Below are positions 55,727 to 64,000 of a DNA stretch of 64,000 nucleotides, piece after piece. Position 1 is the stretch's first letter; the number at the start of each line of letters is the position of its first letter. Origin of the DNA: VMDJ01 sp038144195 (GTDB lineage Bacteria; Pseudomonadota; Gammaproteobacteria; Chromatiales; Chromatiaceae); the NCBI GenBank assembly GCA_038144195.1, contig JAYQNH010000002.1, positions 1,178,001 to 1,242,000 on the forward strand. Direction: 5' to 3'. The notes beneath the pieces are model-generated. The model had not been told where the DNA came from. It saw nothing but the letters and a program-made list of their open reading frames with translations, and did no database searches. A program made the translations under genes and the position numbers.

Positions 55727-56038
55727 ATGTTTAAAGTCACAGTGGCTGCAGCAGAGCAGGTAAGAAATGCAGCCCAGCAAGGTGGTACTGAAGGTATGGC
55801 ATTGCGTTTAGCGGCGCAAAAGCATGCTGATGGTAGCTTTGAATATCGTATGGGCTTTGATGAAGCTAATGATGATGACATCACCTTTAAAAGCGAAGGT
55901 GTAAACATCGCTATGGCGCCTGAATATGTGCCACTACTGGACAATACAACATTGGACTTTGCGACTTTAGATGGTGGTGAAGCCCAATTTATCTTCATCA
56001 ATCCGGACGACGCTAACTATTCAGCCCCAAAGGCATAA
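55727..56038 (+). CDS. dsrR: DsrR, IscA-like protein without cysteines
   Basis: DsrR has the A-type scaffold fold but lacks the three Fe-S-binding Cys of IscA. In A. vinosum it affects dsr gene expression. The 103-aa sequence has the IscA-like outline (V-T-V-A-A-A-E-Q-V-R-N, L-R-L-A-A, Y-R-M-G-F-D-E) and no cysteine at all, as expected. It is intact. Confidence 0.9.
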   Translation: MFKVTVAAAEQVRNAAQQGGTEGMALRLAAQKHADGSFEYRMGFDEANDDDITFKSEGVNIAMAPEYVPLLDNTTLDFATLDGGEAQFIFINPDDANYSAPKA

Positions 56039-56061
56039 CGCCTTTTTGAATCTTAGTTGGT

Positions 56062-57184
56062 ATGCAGTTAGCCCCAGAAGATTCACTACGTCTTAATGTC
56101 TTGTTGGCAAACAAGCCACAGGCTATCCGCATTAATGAATCTCAGATGACGGTTTTTGGCTTGTCTGAGCAGGGTGAAGCCAAGGTCAACCTGAACCCTA
56201 ACTTGTCGTGATGAGCAATATATCAAGCTCGTTAAAGAGTTGATCTCCGGTCATGTGCTTGGGTCCCCGGGTGGCTACCCCGTCTATCTGCAGCGATGGA
56301 CCCGTATGGGGCAGATGAAAGATGACAGTCTTGAGCAATTGCTGATGTTGGGTGAGCCGGAAGCTGTGGTTGCCGCAGCGCATGCTCCGGGGCTCACAGA
56401 CGATCTTGCGCGCCGAGCTTGGTGGGCAATGGAAGATGCTGAAAACGCGCGTCAGATGCTGCGCAAACAAGCTGTTTGCGAAGGACGGATGGGCCCGCTA
56501 CTCGCTGAGTATTTGGTTGAACATTTGCCGTTTGAAGTTGAGCCTGAAAAACAGATTGAAACGGTTCGTTTGGTGCTTCAGCCGGGTTTGTTAAATGATG
56601 AGCAAATTGATTCACTCTGGCGTAAGGCTGGACGAAAGCCACCTTTCTACGTTGGCTTTATCGCGACCTTGCCGGACAACCTGCCTGAACAACATGAAGC
56701 ACATGAATTCCATACCTCACATAGCGCAGAGCTTGCAGCGCTTGCGCAACAAGGTAATCGCGCTGCTCAAGTCCTTGCGCGAGTGTTGGATGAGCCTGGG
56801 CAGCGATACATGCAGACTTTGTTCGGTATTTTCAAAAAGCCATCGAATCAAGATGTGATCAATATGACCTTAGATCAGATCGCGGATTATTTTTCACCAG
56901 TGCGAGAGGAGCGTGTTGATCTAACCTTGGAAGAGTTGTCGGCTGAAGCTGAGGATTGGATCAGTCAGCATGATGATGCTCAGGCAGTGATCAGTCTAAA
57001 TGATGCATTTGCCGATAAGCTCTTAGCGGTTAGAGTTCTTTCAGGGTTGAGCTACGGGGTAGTTCGTCCGGTGTTTAAAGGTTCGACCGCCATAGGCAGT
57101 TTGATGCGAAAGAAACTCGCGCCGGTCTTGGAGCCGCTTCAAGGACACATGTCGGCCATCACTGCGCATCCCCCAAAGTATTAA
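56062..57184 (+). CDS. dsrS: DsrS (one frame break)
   Basis: DsrS is a soluble protein of unknown mechanism that affects expression of late dsr genes in A. vinosum. From ATG 56062 the first frame (M-Q-L-A-P-E-D-S-L-R-L) breaks at about 56206 (TT for T) and continues N-C-R-D-E-Q-Y-I-K-L-V. The rest is helical, with no catalytic motif. The corrected length is about 373 aa. It is last in the classical dsr order. Confidence 0.85.
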
Positions 57185-57267
57185 TCTTTCTAAGTCTTCT
57201 CGACTTTCCATTCCTCAGATTTGGTCTAGTCTAAAAAGACTATCAGCCGGACTAACTAGGGGGAGTT

Positions 57268-57717
57268 ATGTCAGCCGATCGTCTTTTAAGCCTTTCTCAG
57301 GCCGCCCGAATGGCGGGAGTTACCCGTAAAATCTTGCAAAAGCACATATCTTGCGGCGATCTGAGTACATTTGAAGGTTATGTGCGTATGTCGGATCTAC
57401 GCACGGTTTACCCAGAAGTTATCGGTGATCGCTCGGGCATGATTGAGAAGGTTCGTCGTATTCAAGATGCCGCTGCGCTAAAAAAATGCGTGGATAAGAT
57501 CAAAGATGACCCTCAACATTTAGCTAATGAGCTGCATAAGGCCGGCCTTGAGATTGCTCGATTACAGAAAGAGGTGGAGAGCTATAAACAGCTTGCGGCG
57601 GTTACCGAGGAGCGACTCGTGGAAATGCAGGAGCAGTGTCAGAGTAAAGAGGCAACTATGTTGAGTACCTTGATTGGTTGGCATATGAATCAGATGAAGA
57701 TTCGTCAGCCACATTAA
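57268..57717 (+). CDS. MerR-like HTH protein with coiled coil
   Basis: The 149-aa protein opens with a helix-turn-helix of MerR/excisionase type (L-S-L-S-Q-A-A-R-M-A-G-V-T-R-K-I-L-Q) and then has a long coiled-coil-like helix (E-L-H-K-A-G-L-E-I-A-R-L-Q-K-E-V). There is no sensing Cys pair of the metal-binding kind. A DNA-binding regulator next to dsrS is attractive for dsr control, but the targets are unknown. It has the ribosome site GGGGGAG and its own terminator. Confidence 0.72.
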   Translation: MSADRLLSLSQAARMAGVTRKILQKHISCGDLSTFEGYVRMSDLRTVYPEVIGDRSGMIEKVRRIQDAAALKKCVDKIKDDPQHLANELHKAGLEIARLQKEVESYKQLAAVTEERLVEMQEQCQSKEATMLSTLIGWHMNQMKIRQPH

Positions 57718-57733
57718 TTCTTCCTAATTTGAG

Positions 57734-57774
57734 AAAAACGCCGTTGCAGGTCACACTGGACGGCGTTTTTATTT
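57734..57774 (+). terminator. Terminator after the MerR-like gene
   Basis: AAAAACGCCGT pairs with ACGGCGTTTTT around a 15-nt loop. Confidence 0.82.
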
Positions 57775-57784
57775 GAGCTCAATT

Positions 57785-58777
57785 ATGGCGTATCGCATTC
57801 GTCTTCAATCTACGGGTCATAGTTTTGAATCGCATCCACGCGAGTAAATTTTGCACGCGGGTTTGAATGCGGGCCTTAATCTCACGCATTCCTGTGAGAA
57901 CGGTTCATGTGGTGAATGCAAGGCGCGTTTGCTGCAAGGAAATATAGAAGCTATTAAGCACTCAGACTTTATGTTGACTGAGCTTGAGCGAGCAGATAAC
58001 CAATTTTTGATGTGTTGCCATCAGGCGTTGAGCGATTGTCGTATTGAAGCGGCTGAGGTGAATGACCCTGCTGATATTCCAGAGCAGCGACTCTTAGGGA
58101 AAATTGGTCGAGTCGATCAACTTAATGATCAGGTTGTTGAATTCAGTGTGCGCTTGCAGCGCAGCAAAGGGCTTAAGTTTTTAGCCGGTCAAAGCGTCAG
58201 TTTATTTTTTGATGGTATGCGACCTAAAAGTTTACCGATGGCGAATTGTCCTTGTGATAGTAGTCGTTTGCGTTTTCAACTAAGACGTCGTGATGATGCC
58301 TTTTCAGAATTTATGTTCAACACGCTTAAGAAAGGTCGCGAGGTTATTGTTGCCGGACCTCAAGGTGATTTTGCGTTAGATGAGGAATCCGATCGTTCAT
58401 TGCTGTTTATCACGTGGGAGAGTGGTTTTGCGCCGATTTCGAGCTTGATTGATCACGCAATTTCTCAGAATCCTGATCGACGAATTCGATTGGTATGGTT
58501 GGGTGAAACAGCATCAAGTCATTATCTTGAGAATCAATGTCGGGCGTGGCGTGATGCGCTCGAGGATTTTGATTATCAGCTAGTAAAAACTAACAGGCTT
58601 ATCGCGCAAGGTTTTCATTCCACTATTCAGCAGGTGCTAAAGCAGACAATGCCAATTGATACGTGGGATCTCTACATGACGGTTCCGCCATCAGTTCAAT
58701 ATGCCGCTTGTCAGTTATTTTGTGAGGCGGGGTTACCGGCAACACAAATTAAAGTGGCTTTAATGCAGCACGCCTAG
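57785..58777 (+). CDS. 2Fe-2S ferredoxin/flavoprotein reductase with in-frame TAA
   Basis: From ATG 57785 (M-A-Y-R-I-R-L-Q-S-T-G-H) the frame meets TAA at codon 21 (57845-57847) and then runs on in the same frame. It gives a plant-type [2Fe-2S] motif C-E-N-G-S-C-G-E-C with the fourth Cys in L-M-C-C, then an FNR-like FAD/NAD domain. The usual flavin motif R-x-Y-S is replaced by K-S-L-P-M-A, and the G-G-T-G-F-A-P nucleotide site reads W-E-S-G-F-A-P. The flavin or NAD use may therefore be altered. The electron partner is unknown. Confidence 0.75.
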
Positions 58778-59224
58778 TTTTTTGGCGACGACGAGCTCGC
58801 GTCTTACCTTTATAAGCAGCAATGCTCGGCATGATCTCGGAGAAGGGGAGTTGTTCAAGTGAGCCCCAACGTTCAATCGCCGCCTGTAAGATGGCGTCGA
58901 CATCAGGCACTTGAGTGTCATCACCATTGAGTAACTTGTTTAATCCACGCATGCCGCCGATCTGAACTCGCATGGCTTTACCGTGTGGCAACTTACCTTC
59001 AGTAAGCTCTCTTAATGCGAAGGTGGCGTGATCACGAAGAATGCTTAATGCATCTAGGCAACGTGCCTGACCTTCTTCGGATAAGCAATGCACACCTTCA
59101 CGCTCGGCAATGCAAAATCGCTCAGCCTTAGAGCAATTGCACTGATTGATCAGTACGCTTTTTCAAAGGCGCAGAAGTTTTCATTAACTTCGCGATAGGT
59201 CTCTCGAAAGGCGTCTTGATCCAT
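58749..59224 (-). CDS. Cysteine-rich hypothetical protein (one frame break)
   Basis: An ATG at 59224 overlaps the hslR stop (TAATG). The first frame gives M-D-Q-D-A-F-R-E-T-Y-R-E-V-N-E-N-F-C. A missing G near 59155 (G for GG) shifts it to I-N-Q-C-N-C-S-K-A-E-R-F-C-I-A-E-R and V-H-C-L-S-E-E-G-Q-A-R-C. The cluster of about six Cys in the first half suggests a metal or Fe-S site. The basic C terminus is R/K-rich. The corrected length is about 158 aa. No family recognised. Confidence 0.6.
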
Positions 59225-59622
59225 TAGTTTTCTTGTTGCTTGAAACGGTGAATCATACGGCGATCACGTTTATTGGGTTTTTGAGTCGCAGGTCTTGGCA
59301 TGGCGGCCATTTCGGTGCGAATTTGCGCAGTCAGTGCTTGGCGTTTCGCATGGCTTTCTTCATCTTCTCGATAAAACTCAGCCGCTTCACTGGCAGGGCG
59401 TCGTTGCTTGGGTAGTACCAATACCTCGATATCCCAGTCGTAAGGTCCTTTGCTGATTTCAATCCGATTGCCGACTTTGACTTCTTTGCCAGGTTTGCAG
59501 CGCTGACCATTCAGATGCACCTTGCCGCCAGAGATGGCTTCGGCAGCCAATGGGCGTGTTTTGAAAAAACGTGCAGCCCAGAGCCATTTGTCGAGGCGCA
59601 TTTTTTCCAGAGGTTCACTCAT
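59224..59622 (-). CDS. hslR: Ribosome-associated heat shock protein Hsp15
   Basis: Hsp15 binds free 50S subunits carrying a nascent chain and helps recycle them. The 132-aa protein has the S4 RNA-binding domain (M-R-L-D-K-W-L-W-A-A-R-F-F-K-T-R, then G-G-K-V-H-L-N-G) and a basic C-terminal tail (K-R-D-R-R-M-I-H-R-F-K). It is intact and coupled to the downstream Cys-rich gene. Confidence 0.93.
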   Translation of the reverse strand: MSEPLEKMRLDKWLWAARFFKTRPLAAEAISGGKVHLNGQRCKPGKEVKVGNRIEISKGPYDWDIEVLVLPKQRRPASEAAEFYREDEESHAKRQALTAQIRTEMAAMPRPATQKPNKRDRRMIHRFKQQEN

Positions 59623-59625
59623 GGT

Positions 59626-59934
59626 TTAGGTGGGGCCATCTTCCGAGTGCATCTCACCATGGTTCGGTGCTTCGCCAGCATTGATACCAAGAAGTGTGTC
59701 GAGTTCGCCACGTGCATCCATCGCGGCAAGATCATCAAAGCCACCAACATGGAAATCATTGATAAAAATCTGAGGGACCGTTCTGCACTGACTGCGCTCC
59801 AACATTTCGCCCATGCGGTCAAAATCAAGATCGATACGAATCTCTTCCCAGCTCATACCTTTGTTTTGCAGAAGCATTTTTGCGCGCACACAATAAGGGC
59901 ACATCGCACTGGAATAGATCTCAATTTTTGGCAT
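59626..59934 (-). CDS. grxC: Glutaredoxin 3
   Basis: Glutaredoxin reduces protein disulfides with glutathione. From ATG 59934 (AGGAGC upstream) the product is about 102 aa, with the dithiol active site C-P-Y-C at residues 12-15 and the cis-Pro motif T-V-P-Q-I-F-I. The C terminus is about 15 residues longer than usual. A glutathione-linked role is implied by the family. Confidence 0.92.
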   Translation of the reverse strand: MPKIEIYSSAMCPYCVRAKMLLQNKGMSWEEIRIDLDFDRMGEMLERSQCRTVPQIFINDFHVGGFDDLAAMDARGELDTLLGINAGEAPNHGEMHSEDGPT

Positions 59935-60074
59935 AAATACAGCTCCTAAATATGCGCCAAATGGTAGCAATTTACGGCTGATCTCGCAGCCTGAGATGTG
60001 CCATAGCAAGCATGTTTATTTTGCGCGTTTTTTCGCTACTATCCTTGCATTGATTTCTTTTTGAGCCTGTTTGT

Positions 60075-62709
60075 ATGTCGGCTGCACAACCCAAAACCAT
60101 TCATTTACGCGACTACCGTCCTCCCTCGCATCTGATCGATTCGGTCGATCTACGATTTGACCTGCGCGAGATAGGTACCCGAGTCATTACGACATTGCAT
60201 ATGCGTAAAAATCCAGACAGCGCTTCAAGCGAAAGTTTACGACTGCAAGGTGAAGAGTTGAGTCTAAAGGTCATCCGCTTAGACGGTGTCACTTTGGATG
60301 AATCGGCGTATGAGTTGGATGATGCCAGCTTGACGCTGCGTAATTTGCCGAACGAGTTCTCGTTGTATACCGAAGTGGAGATCGCACCCGAGTCTAATAC
60401 CGCCTTAGAAGGTTTGTATCGATCTAACACCATGTTCTGTACTCAGTGTGAGGCAGAGGGTTTTCGGAAGATTACCTACTTCTTAGATCGTCCAGATGTG
60501 CTGAGTCGTTTTAAGGTTCGCATTGAGGCAGATAAGGCGAGTTATCCGGTTCTCTTATCTAACGGCGATCCCGGTGAGACAGGTGAGTTGGCAAATGGAC
60601 GTCACTTTGCCGAGTGGAAAGATCCTGTTCCTAAGCCCTGTTATTTGTTTGCATTGGTCGCAGGTGATCTGAAGTATGTGGAGGATCATCACACCACACC
60701 AAGCGGTCGTGAAGTGGCTGTGCGAGTGTATGTTGAGCCAGAAAATATTGAGAAGTGTGATCATGCCTTGCGTTCCTTGATCAATGCGATGCGTTGGGAC
60801 GAGAAGGTCTACGGTCGTGAGTATGACCTATCGATTTACAACGTTGTTGCCGTAAATGACTTCAATATGGGGGCGATGGAAAACAAGGGCTTGAACATAT
60901 TTAACAGTAAGTTTGTGTTAGCAAAGCCGGATACCGCGACGGATATCGATTACCAAGGTATTGAAGGTGTGATCGGACACGAGTATTTCCATAACTGGAC
61001 GGGCAATCGAATTACCTGTCGTGATTGGTTCCAGTTATCGTTAAAAGAAGGCTTCACGGTTTATCGTGATCAAGAGTTTTCTGCGGATATGGGCGTAGGT
61101 CAGGTGAAGCGCATCGAAGATGCCCGTTTATTGCGTGCGCATCAGTTCACCGAGGATGCTAGCCCCATGGCGCATCCGATTCGTCCAAGCTCTTATATCG
61201 AAATCAATAACTTCTACACCGCAACCGTTTATGAGAAAGGTGCGGAAGTGGTACGTATGCAGGCAAATCTCTTAGGTCCTGACGCCTTTAGAAAAGCCAC
61301 GGATTTGTATTTTGATCGCCATGATGGACAAGCGGTAACCACAGAAGATTTTGTTGCCTGTATGGAAGATGCCTCTGGTAATGATCTGACCCAGTTTAAG
61401 CATTGGTATAACTATGCGGGCACGCCAAAGGTTTCGGTGAAAACACATTACGATGCACAAGAGAAAACCTACGCCTTGACGATTTCCCAGTCATTAGATG
61501 TCAAACCCACCGAGGCGAAGGCGCCGGCTTTCCATATTCCTTTTGCGATGGGTTTGCTGGATCAGCAAGGTAATGATCTTGATCTGAGCTGGAAGGATAA
61601 AACGTCTGTTAAAGGTACCTTGATGCTTGAGCTTAAATCTGAGCATGAAGCCTTCACCTTCCACGGAATTGAGCATGAACCTGTGCCTAGTTTCTTGCGT
61701 GGTTTTAGTGCACCAGTGCGTTTGGCGTATGACTACACCGATGAGCAGCTGTTGCATTTAATGGCATTTGATTCGGATGGATTCGCGCGTTGGGATGCGG
61801 CACAAACCTTGTGGACCAAACATCTGTTGGCGTTCGTTAAGGAACATCAGGCAGGTCGTCCAATGCAACTTGAGTCAAGCATTGTTGGATGCGCTGAGAA
61901 AAATGCTTGCGGATACCGAGGGCAAAGAGGCGCTGATTGCCGAGGTACTGAGTTTGCCAAGTTTTGGTTATCTGTGTGATCTGATGGATGTGGTTGATGT
62001 CGATGCATTGATGGCAGCGTTAGATGCGATGCGACACTTCATTGCACATGATTTAGCCACTGAGTTTGAAGGTTTGTACGCCAAGCTGACGCAATCTGAA
62101 ATGGCATTAACTCCAGAGGCTATGGCTAAGCGCTCACTGCGTAACACCTTACTGCGCTACTTGGCTGTTTATGGTGAAGATAAGTATTTGGAGCTTGCGC
62201 ATGATCAATATCAGCAGCAGGCCAATATGACGGATGTAATGACCGCGATGAGCTGTCTTGCAGATAGTACACATGCTAAGCGAAATGATGTGCTGAATGA
62301 TTTTGCGCAGCGTTGGGCTAGCGACGCTTTAGTTATGGATAAATGGTTTGCCGTACAGGCCTCGGCAGATCGTGCTGATGTGCTAGATCTGGTGAAGGTA
62401 CTGCAGTCTCATGCTGCTTTTTCAATGAAGAATCCTAATAAAGTACGTTCTTTGATTGGTGCTTTTGTGAATGCTAACCCTCGCGCCTTCCATGCGGCAG
62501 ATGGTTCGGGTTATAAGTTCTTGGTTGATAATGTGTTGGTGTTGGATAAAACCAATCCTCAGATCGCAGCGCGCTTATTACGTACGATGTCGCGTTGGCA
62601 GCGTTATGATGCTAAGCGTCAGGCGTTGATGAAGTCGGGTCTGCAGCGAATCAAAAATGCGGATGTTTCGCGTGATGTGTTTGAGATTGCGGTAACCAGC
62701 TTAGGGTGA
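60075..62709 (+). CDS. pepN: Aminopeptidase N (one frame break)
   Basis: PepN is a cytoplasmic zinc aminopeptidase that finishes peptide turnover. The M1 features are clear: G-A-M-E-N at 266-270, the zinc site H-E-Y-F-H-N-W at 302-308, and the third ligand Glu at about 325 (S-L-K-E-G). The frame breaks near 61870 and continues L-S-Q-A-L-L-D-A-L-R-K-M through the C-terminal helical domain to 62709. The corrected length is about 878 aa, matching the E. coli enzyme. Confidence 0.94.
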
Positions 62710-62782
62710 ATGACCAAGTCACTGCGCCTGATAGGATGCGTTTAACTGCGTAGAGTGCGCTCAGTTTTAAAGAGAAGTAATT

Positions 62783-63214
62783 ATGAAATCGTTATGTCTT
62801 GTAGCACACGGTAGTCGACGCCAAGCCTCAAATGATGAAGTTCGTGAGGTGGCGGCGCGTTTGGCTGAAAAAGCGGCTGGTCAATTTGGCTATGTGGATT
62901 GCGGCTTTCTTGAATTAGCTGAGCCTTCAATACCGGATGGTATTCAACGCTGTATTGATGCGGGTGCGACCGAGGTTGTGGTAGTGCCGTATTTCTTATC
63001 TGCGGGCCGTCACGTGTCTGAGGATATTCCAGCGGAAGTTGAAAAAAAGATTACTGAACACCCTAATGTGGCAATTCGCATCTCGGCTTACTTGGGTGGG
63101 GCAGAGCAGGTGACTGATTTGTTAATGCAGTCTGCGGATCATTGTCGTTTTTGTACCGATCCTGAAAACTGCCACATCAGTAAGTGTAGTGTTTCGATTC
63201 GCGGCGGCCACTAG
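62783..63214 (+). CDS. cbiX: CbiX/SirB-type sirohydrochlorin chelatase
   Basis: These enzymes insert cobalt or iron into sirohydrochlorin. The 143-aa protein opens K-S-L-C-L-V-A-H-G-S-R-R, has V-V-V-V-P-Y-F-L-S-A-G-R-H-V and the catalytic His pair, and ends with a Cys-rich segment (C-R-F-C-T-D-P-E-N-C-H-I-S-K-C) that may bind a cluster. The short single-domain form fits iron insertion for siroheme, which DsrAB needs. It overlaps the convergent S24 gene by 38 bp. Confidence 0.85.
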   Translation: MKSLCLVAHGSRRQASNDEVREVAARLAEKAAGQFGYVDCGFLELAEPSIPDGIQRCIDAGATEVVVVPYFLSAGRHVSEDIPAEVEKKITEHPNVAIRISAYLGGAEQVTDLLMQSADHCRFCTDPENCHISKCSVSIRGGH

Positions 63215-63533
63215 CGGTTTGATTGCGACGAAGTGTACGTTGAGTACACAGGGCTTCGACCTTCCAGCTCAATCCTTCTAATGGGATCTCTGGGTACATA
63301 TCATTCAGTGCAACAAGGCGCTCGCCCTGGTCGTCATTAAGGTACAGACGGAACCAGCGGGTATCCTCGACCATGGCCATGATGTACATGCCAGACTCAC
63401 AGACATTTTTAGGTTCTAGTGTGATCACGCAGCTATCCGGGAACTCGGGCTCCATGCTGTCCCCAAGGACTTGCAGGGCAAACGGTTCTGATTCGCTACA
63501 CGAATTATCACTACCAAATTCATCTGAGCTCAT
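63177..63533 (-). CDS. S24/LexA-like peptidase-fold protein
   Basis: The 118-aa protein has the S24 catalytic serine motif L-Q-V-L-G-D-S-M-E-P-E-F at about 20-31, followed by V-I-T-L-E-P. The position of the usual catalytic lysine (in a segment like V-x-K-R) reads R-W-F-R-L-Y-L-N, with no Lys, so cleavage may be lost. No helix-turn-helix is present. The C-terminal tail overlaps cbiX. It could be a regulator or a sensor; function unknown. Confidence 0.68.
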   Translation of the reverse strand: MSSDEFGSDNSCSESEPFALQVLGDSMEPEFPDSCVITLEPKNVCESGMYIMAMVEDTRWFRLYLNDDQGERLVALNDMYPEIPLEGLSWKVEALCTQRTLRRNQTASGRRESKHYTY

Positions 63534-63615
63534 GGCGCATCTCTATTGAGGTGGGTTTGATATGCTTGGCTGAACAATTGCTCAGTCAACGCTGAAATTA
63601 AAGGCTAATTCTATC

Positions 63616-64000
63616 ATGGTGCAGATCACCAAAGATTCACCGCAAGTCCATAAAGATCGTCGGGATTGGTACAACCTGCGCAGCATGCTGCCATTTTTAT
63701 GGGAGTTTCGAGGGCGTGCTTTATTTGCGTTGAGCTGCTTGGTGTTGTCGAAGGCGGCGAATGTCGGTGTGCCGATTGTGCTGAAGGACATCATCGAGCA
63801 TTTCGAACAAGCTAAGACGCAAGAATTAGCCCTGATTCTGCCTGTGTCATTACTCGTGGCATATGGCATTTTGAAACTCAGCTCGAGTCTATTTAATGAG
63901 TTGCGTGACGTGGTGTTTGCCAAAGTGCGTTATCGGGCGATGCGCCGACTTTCGACGCGCGTTCTCGATCATCTGCATAAGTTGTCACTTCGTTTTCATT
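63616..64000 (+). CDS. ABC transporter, ATM1/MsbA type (5' part only)
   Basis: From ATG 63616 the visible 128 residues (V-Q-I-T-K-D-S-P-Q-V) hold the first two or three membrane helices of an exporter-type ABC protein. L-R-S-M-L-P-F-L-W-E-F-R-G-R-A and V-R-Y-R-A-M-R-R-L-S-T-R-V-L-D-H-L-H are typical of the ATM1-like heavy-metal/thiol exporter group. The nucleotide-binding domain lies beyond the window. A glutathione or metal-conjugate substrate is inferred only. Confidence 0.75.
   Translation, partial: MVQITKDSPQVHKDRRDWYNLRSMLPFLWEFRGRALFALSCLVLSKAANVGVPIVLKDIIEHFEQAKTQELALILPVSLLVAYGILKLSSSLFNELRDVVFAKVRYRAMRRLSTRVLDHLHKLSLRFH

Noticed and set aside
7474..63214. True pseudogenisation of the broken genes
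   Set aside because: The breaks hit essential genes equally and sit mostly in homopolymers; the downstream frames are undecayed.
1..64000. A changed genetic code (TGA as sense)
   Set aside because: Many intact genes end with TGA in the right place, and the main problem is frame shifts, not extra TGA.
1..64000. CRISPR array to go with the Cas6-like gene
   Set aside because: I scanned the intergenic regions for regularly spaced 24-40 bp repeats and found none.
1..64000. Insertion sequences, prophage or integrative element
   Set aside because: No transposase, integrase, terminase or tRNA-bounded repeats were seen.
1..64000. tRNA or rRNA genes
   Set aside because: No cloverleaf with anticodon and TTCRA-like arm or rRNA motif was recognised.

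Overview
The window comes from a gammaproteobacterial sulfur oxidiser. The ribosomal rpsP-rimM-trmD-rplS block, the homodimeric AceE-type pyruvate dehydrogenase, RNase T, exonuclease I, Hsp15 and a two-ATP-cone NrdA are all of gammaproteobacterial type. A complete cluster in the order dsrABEFHCMKLJOPNRS marks the oxidative (reverse) dissimilatory sulfite reductase pathway, which oxidises stored or persulfidic sulfur to sulfite. DsrEFH and DsrL are diagnostic of the oxidative direction. No sequence feature lets me name a genus.

Layout. 1-8 kb: rnt (cut by the window edge), mlaA, and the pyruvate dehydrogenase operon aceE-aceF-lpd followed by an esterase-like gene. 8-13 kb: argG, a SoxH-like metallo-beta-lactamase-fold hydrolase, a DUF523/DUF1722 protein, a CinA-like protein, a secreted rhodanese, DUF971 and a methyltransferase-like membrane protein. 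13-22 kb: housekeeping genes hemH, NUDIX, a cytochrome-c-assembly-like gene, ffh, rpsP-rimM-trmD-rplS and sbcB. 22-29 kb: small accessory genes (ankyrin lipoprotein, rhodanese, lipase, thioredoxin, HIT, GIY-YIG, zinc ribbons). 29-33.7 kb: nrdA-nrdB behind NrdR-box-like operators. 33.7-39.7 kb: TlpA-like thioredoxin, two Fe(II)/2-oxoglutarate oxygenases, a SulP anion transporter and several unknown genes. 39.7-43 kb: a minus-strand block upstream of and divergent from dsr, with a Nif11-like peptide, a DsrC paralogue lacking both cysteines, a Cas6/Cmx6-like RNA endonuclease without any CRISPR array, two unknown partner genes and a TauD-like dioxygenase. 43.4-57.2 kb: the dsr cluster. 57.2-64 kb: a MerR-like regulator, an unusual ferredoxin reductase, hslR, grxC, pepN, a CbiX-type chelatase (siroheme supply) and the start of an ABC transporter.

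How the sulfur genes work together. DsrEFH relay persulfide sulfur to DsrC. The DsrMKJOP membrane complex and DsrL handle electrons and persulfidated DsrC. Siroheme DsrAB makes sulfite. DsrN amidates siroheme, and the CbiX-type chelatase inserts its iron. GC-rich hairpins between dsrA/dsrB, dsrC/dsrM, dsrL/dsrJ and dsrP/dsrN probably tune expression along the transcript.

Quality warning. At least 22 genes carry one or more frame breaks, most of them one-base changes in homopolymers. They include ffh, hemH, rimM, nrdA and nrdB, which a living cell needs. Two further genes (dsrF and a ferredoxin reductase) have an in-frame stop. I read these as mostly sequencing or assembly errors, annotate the genes across the breaks as single CDSs, and give the approximate break positions.
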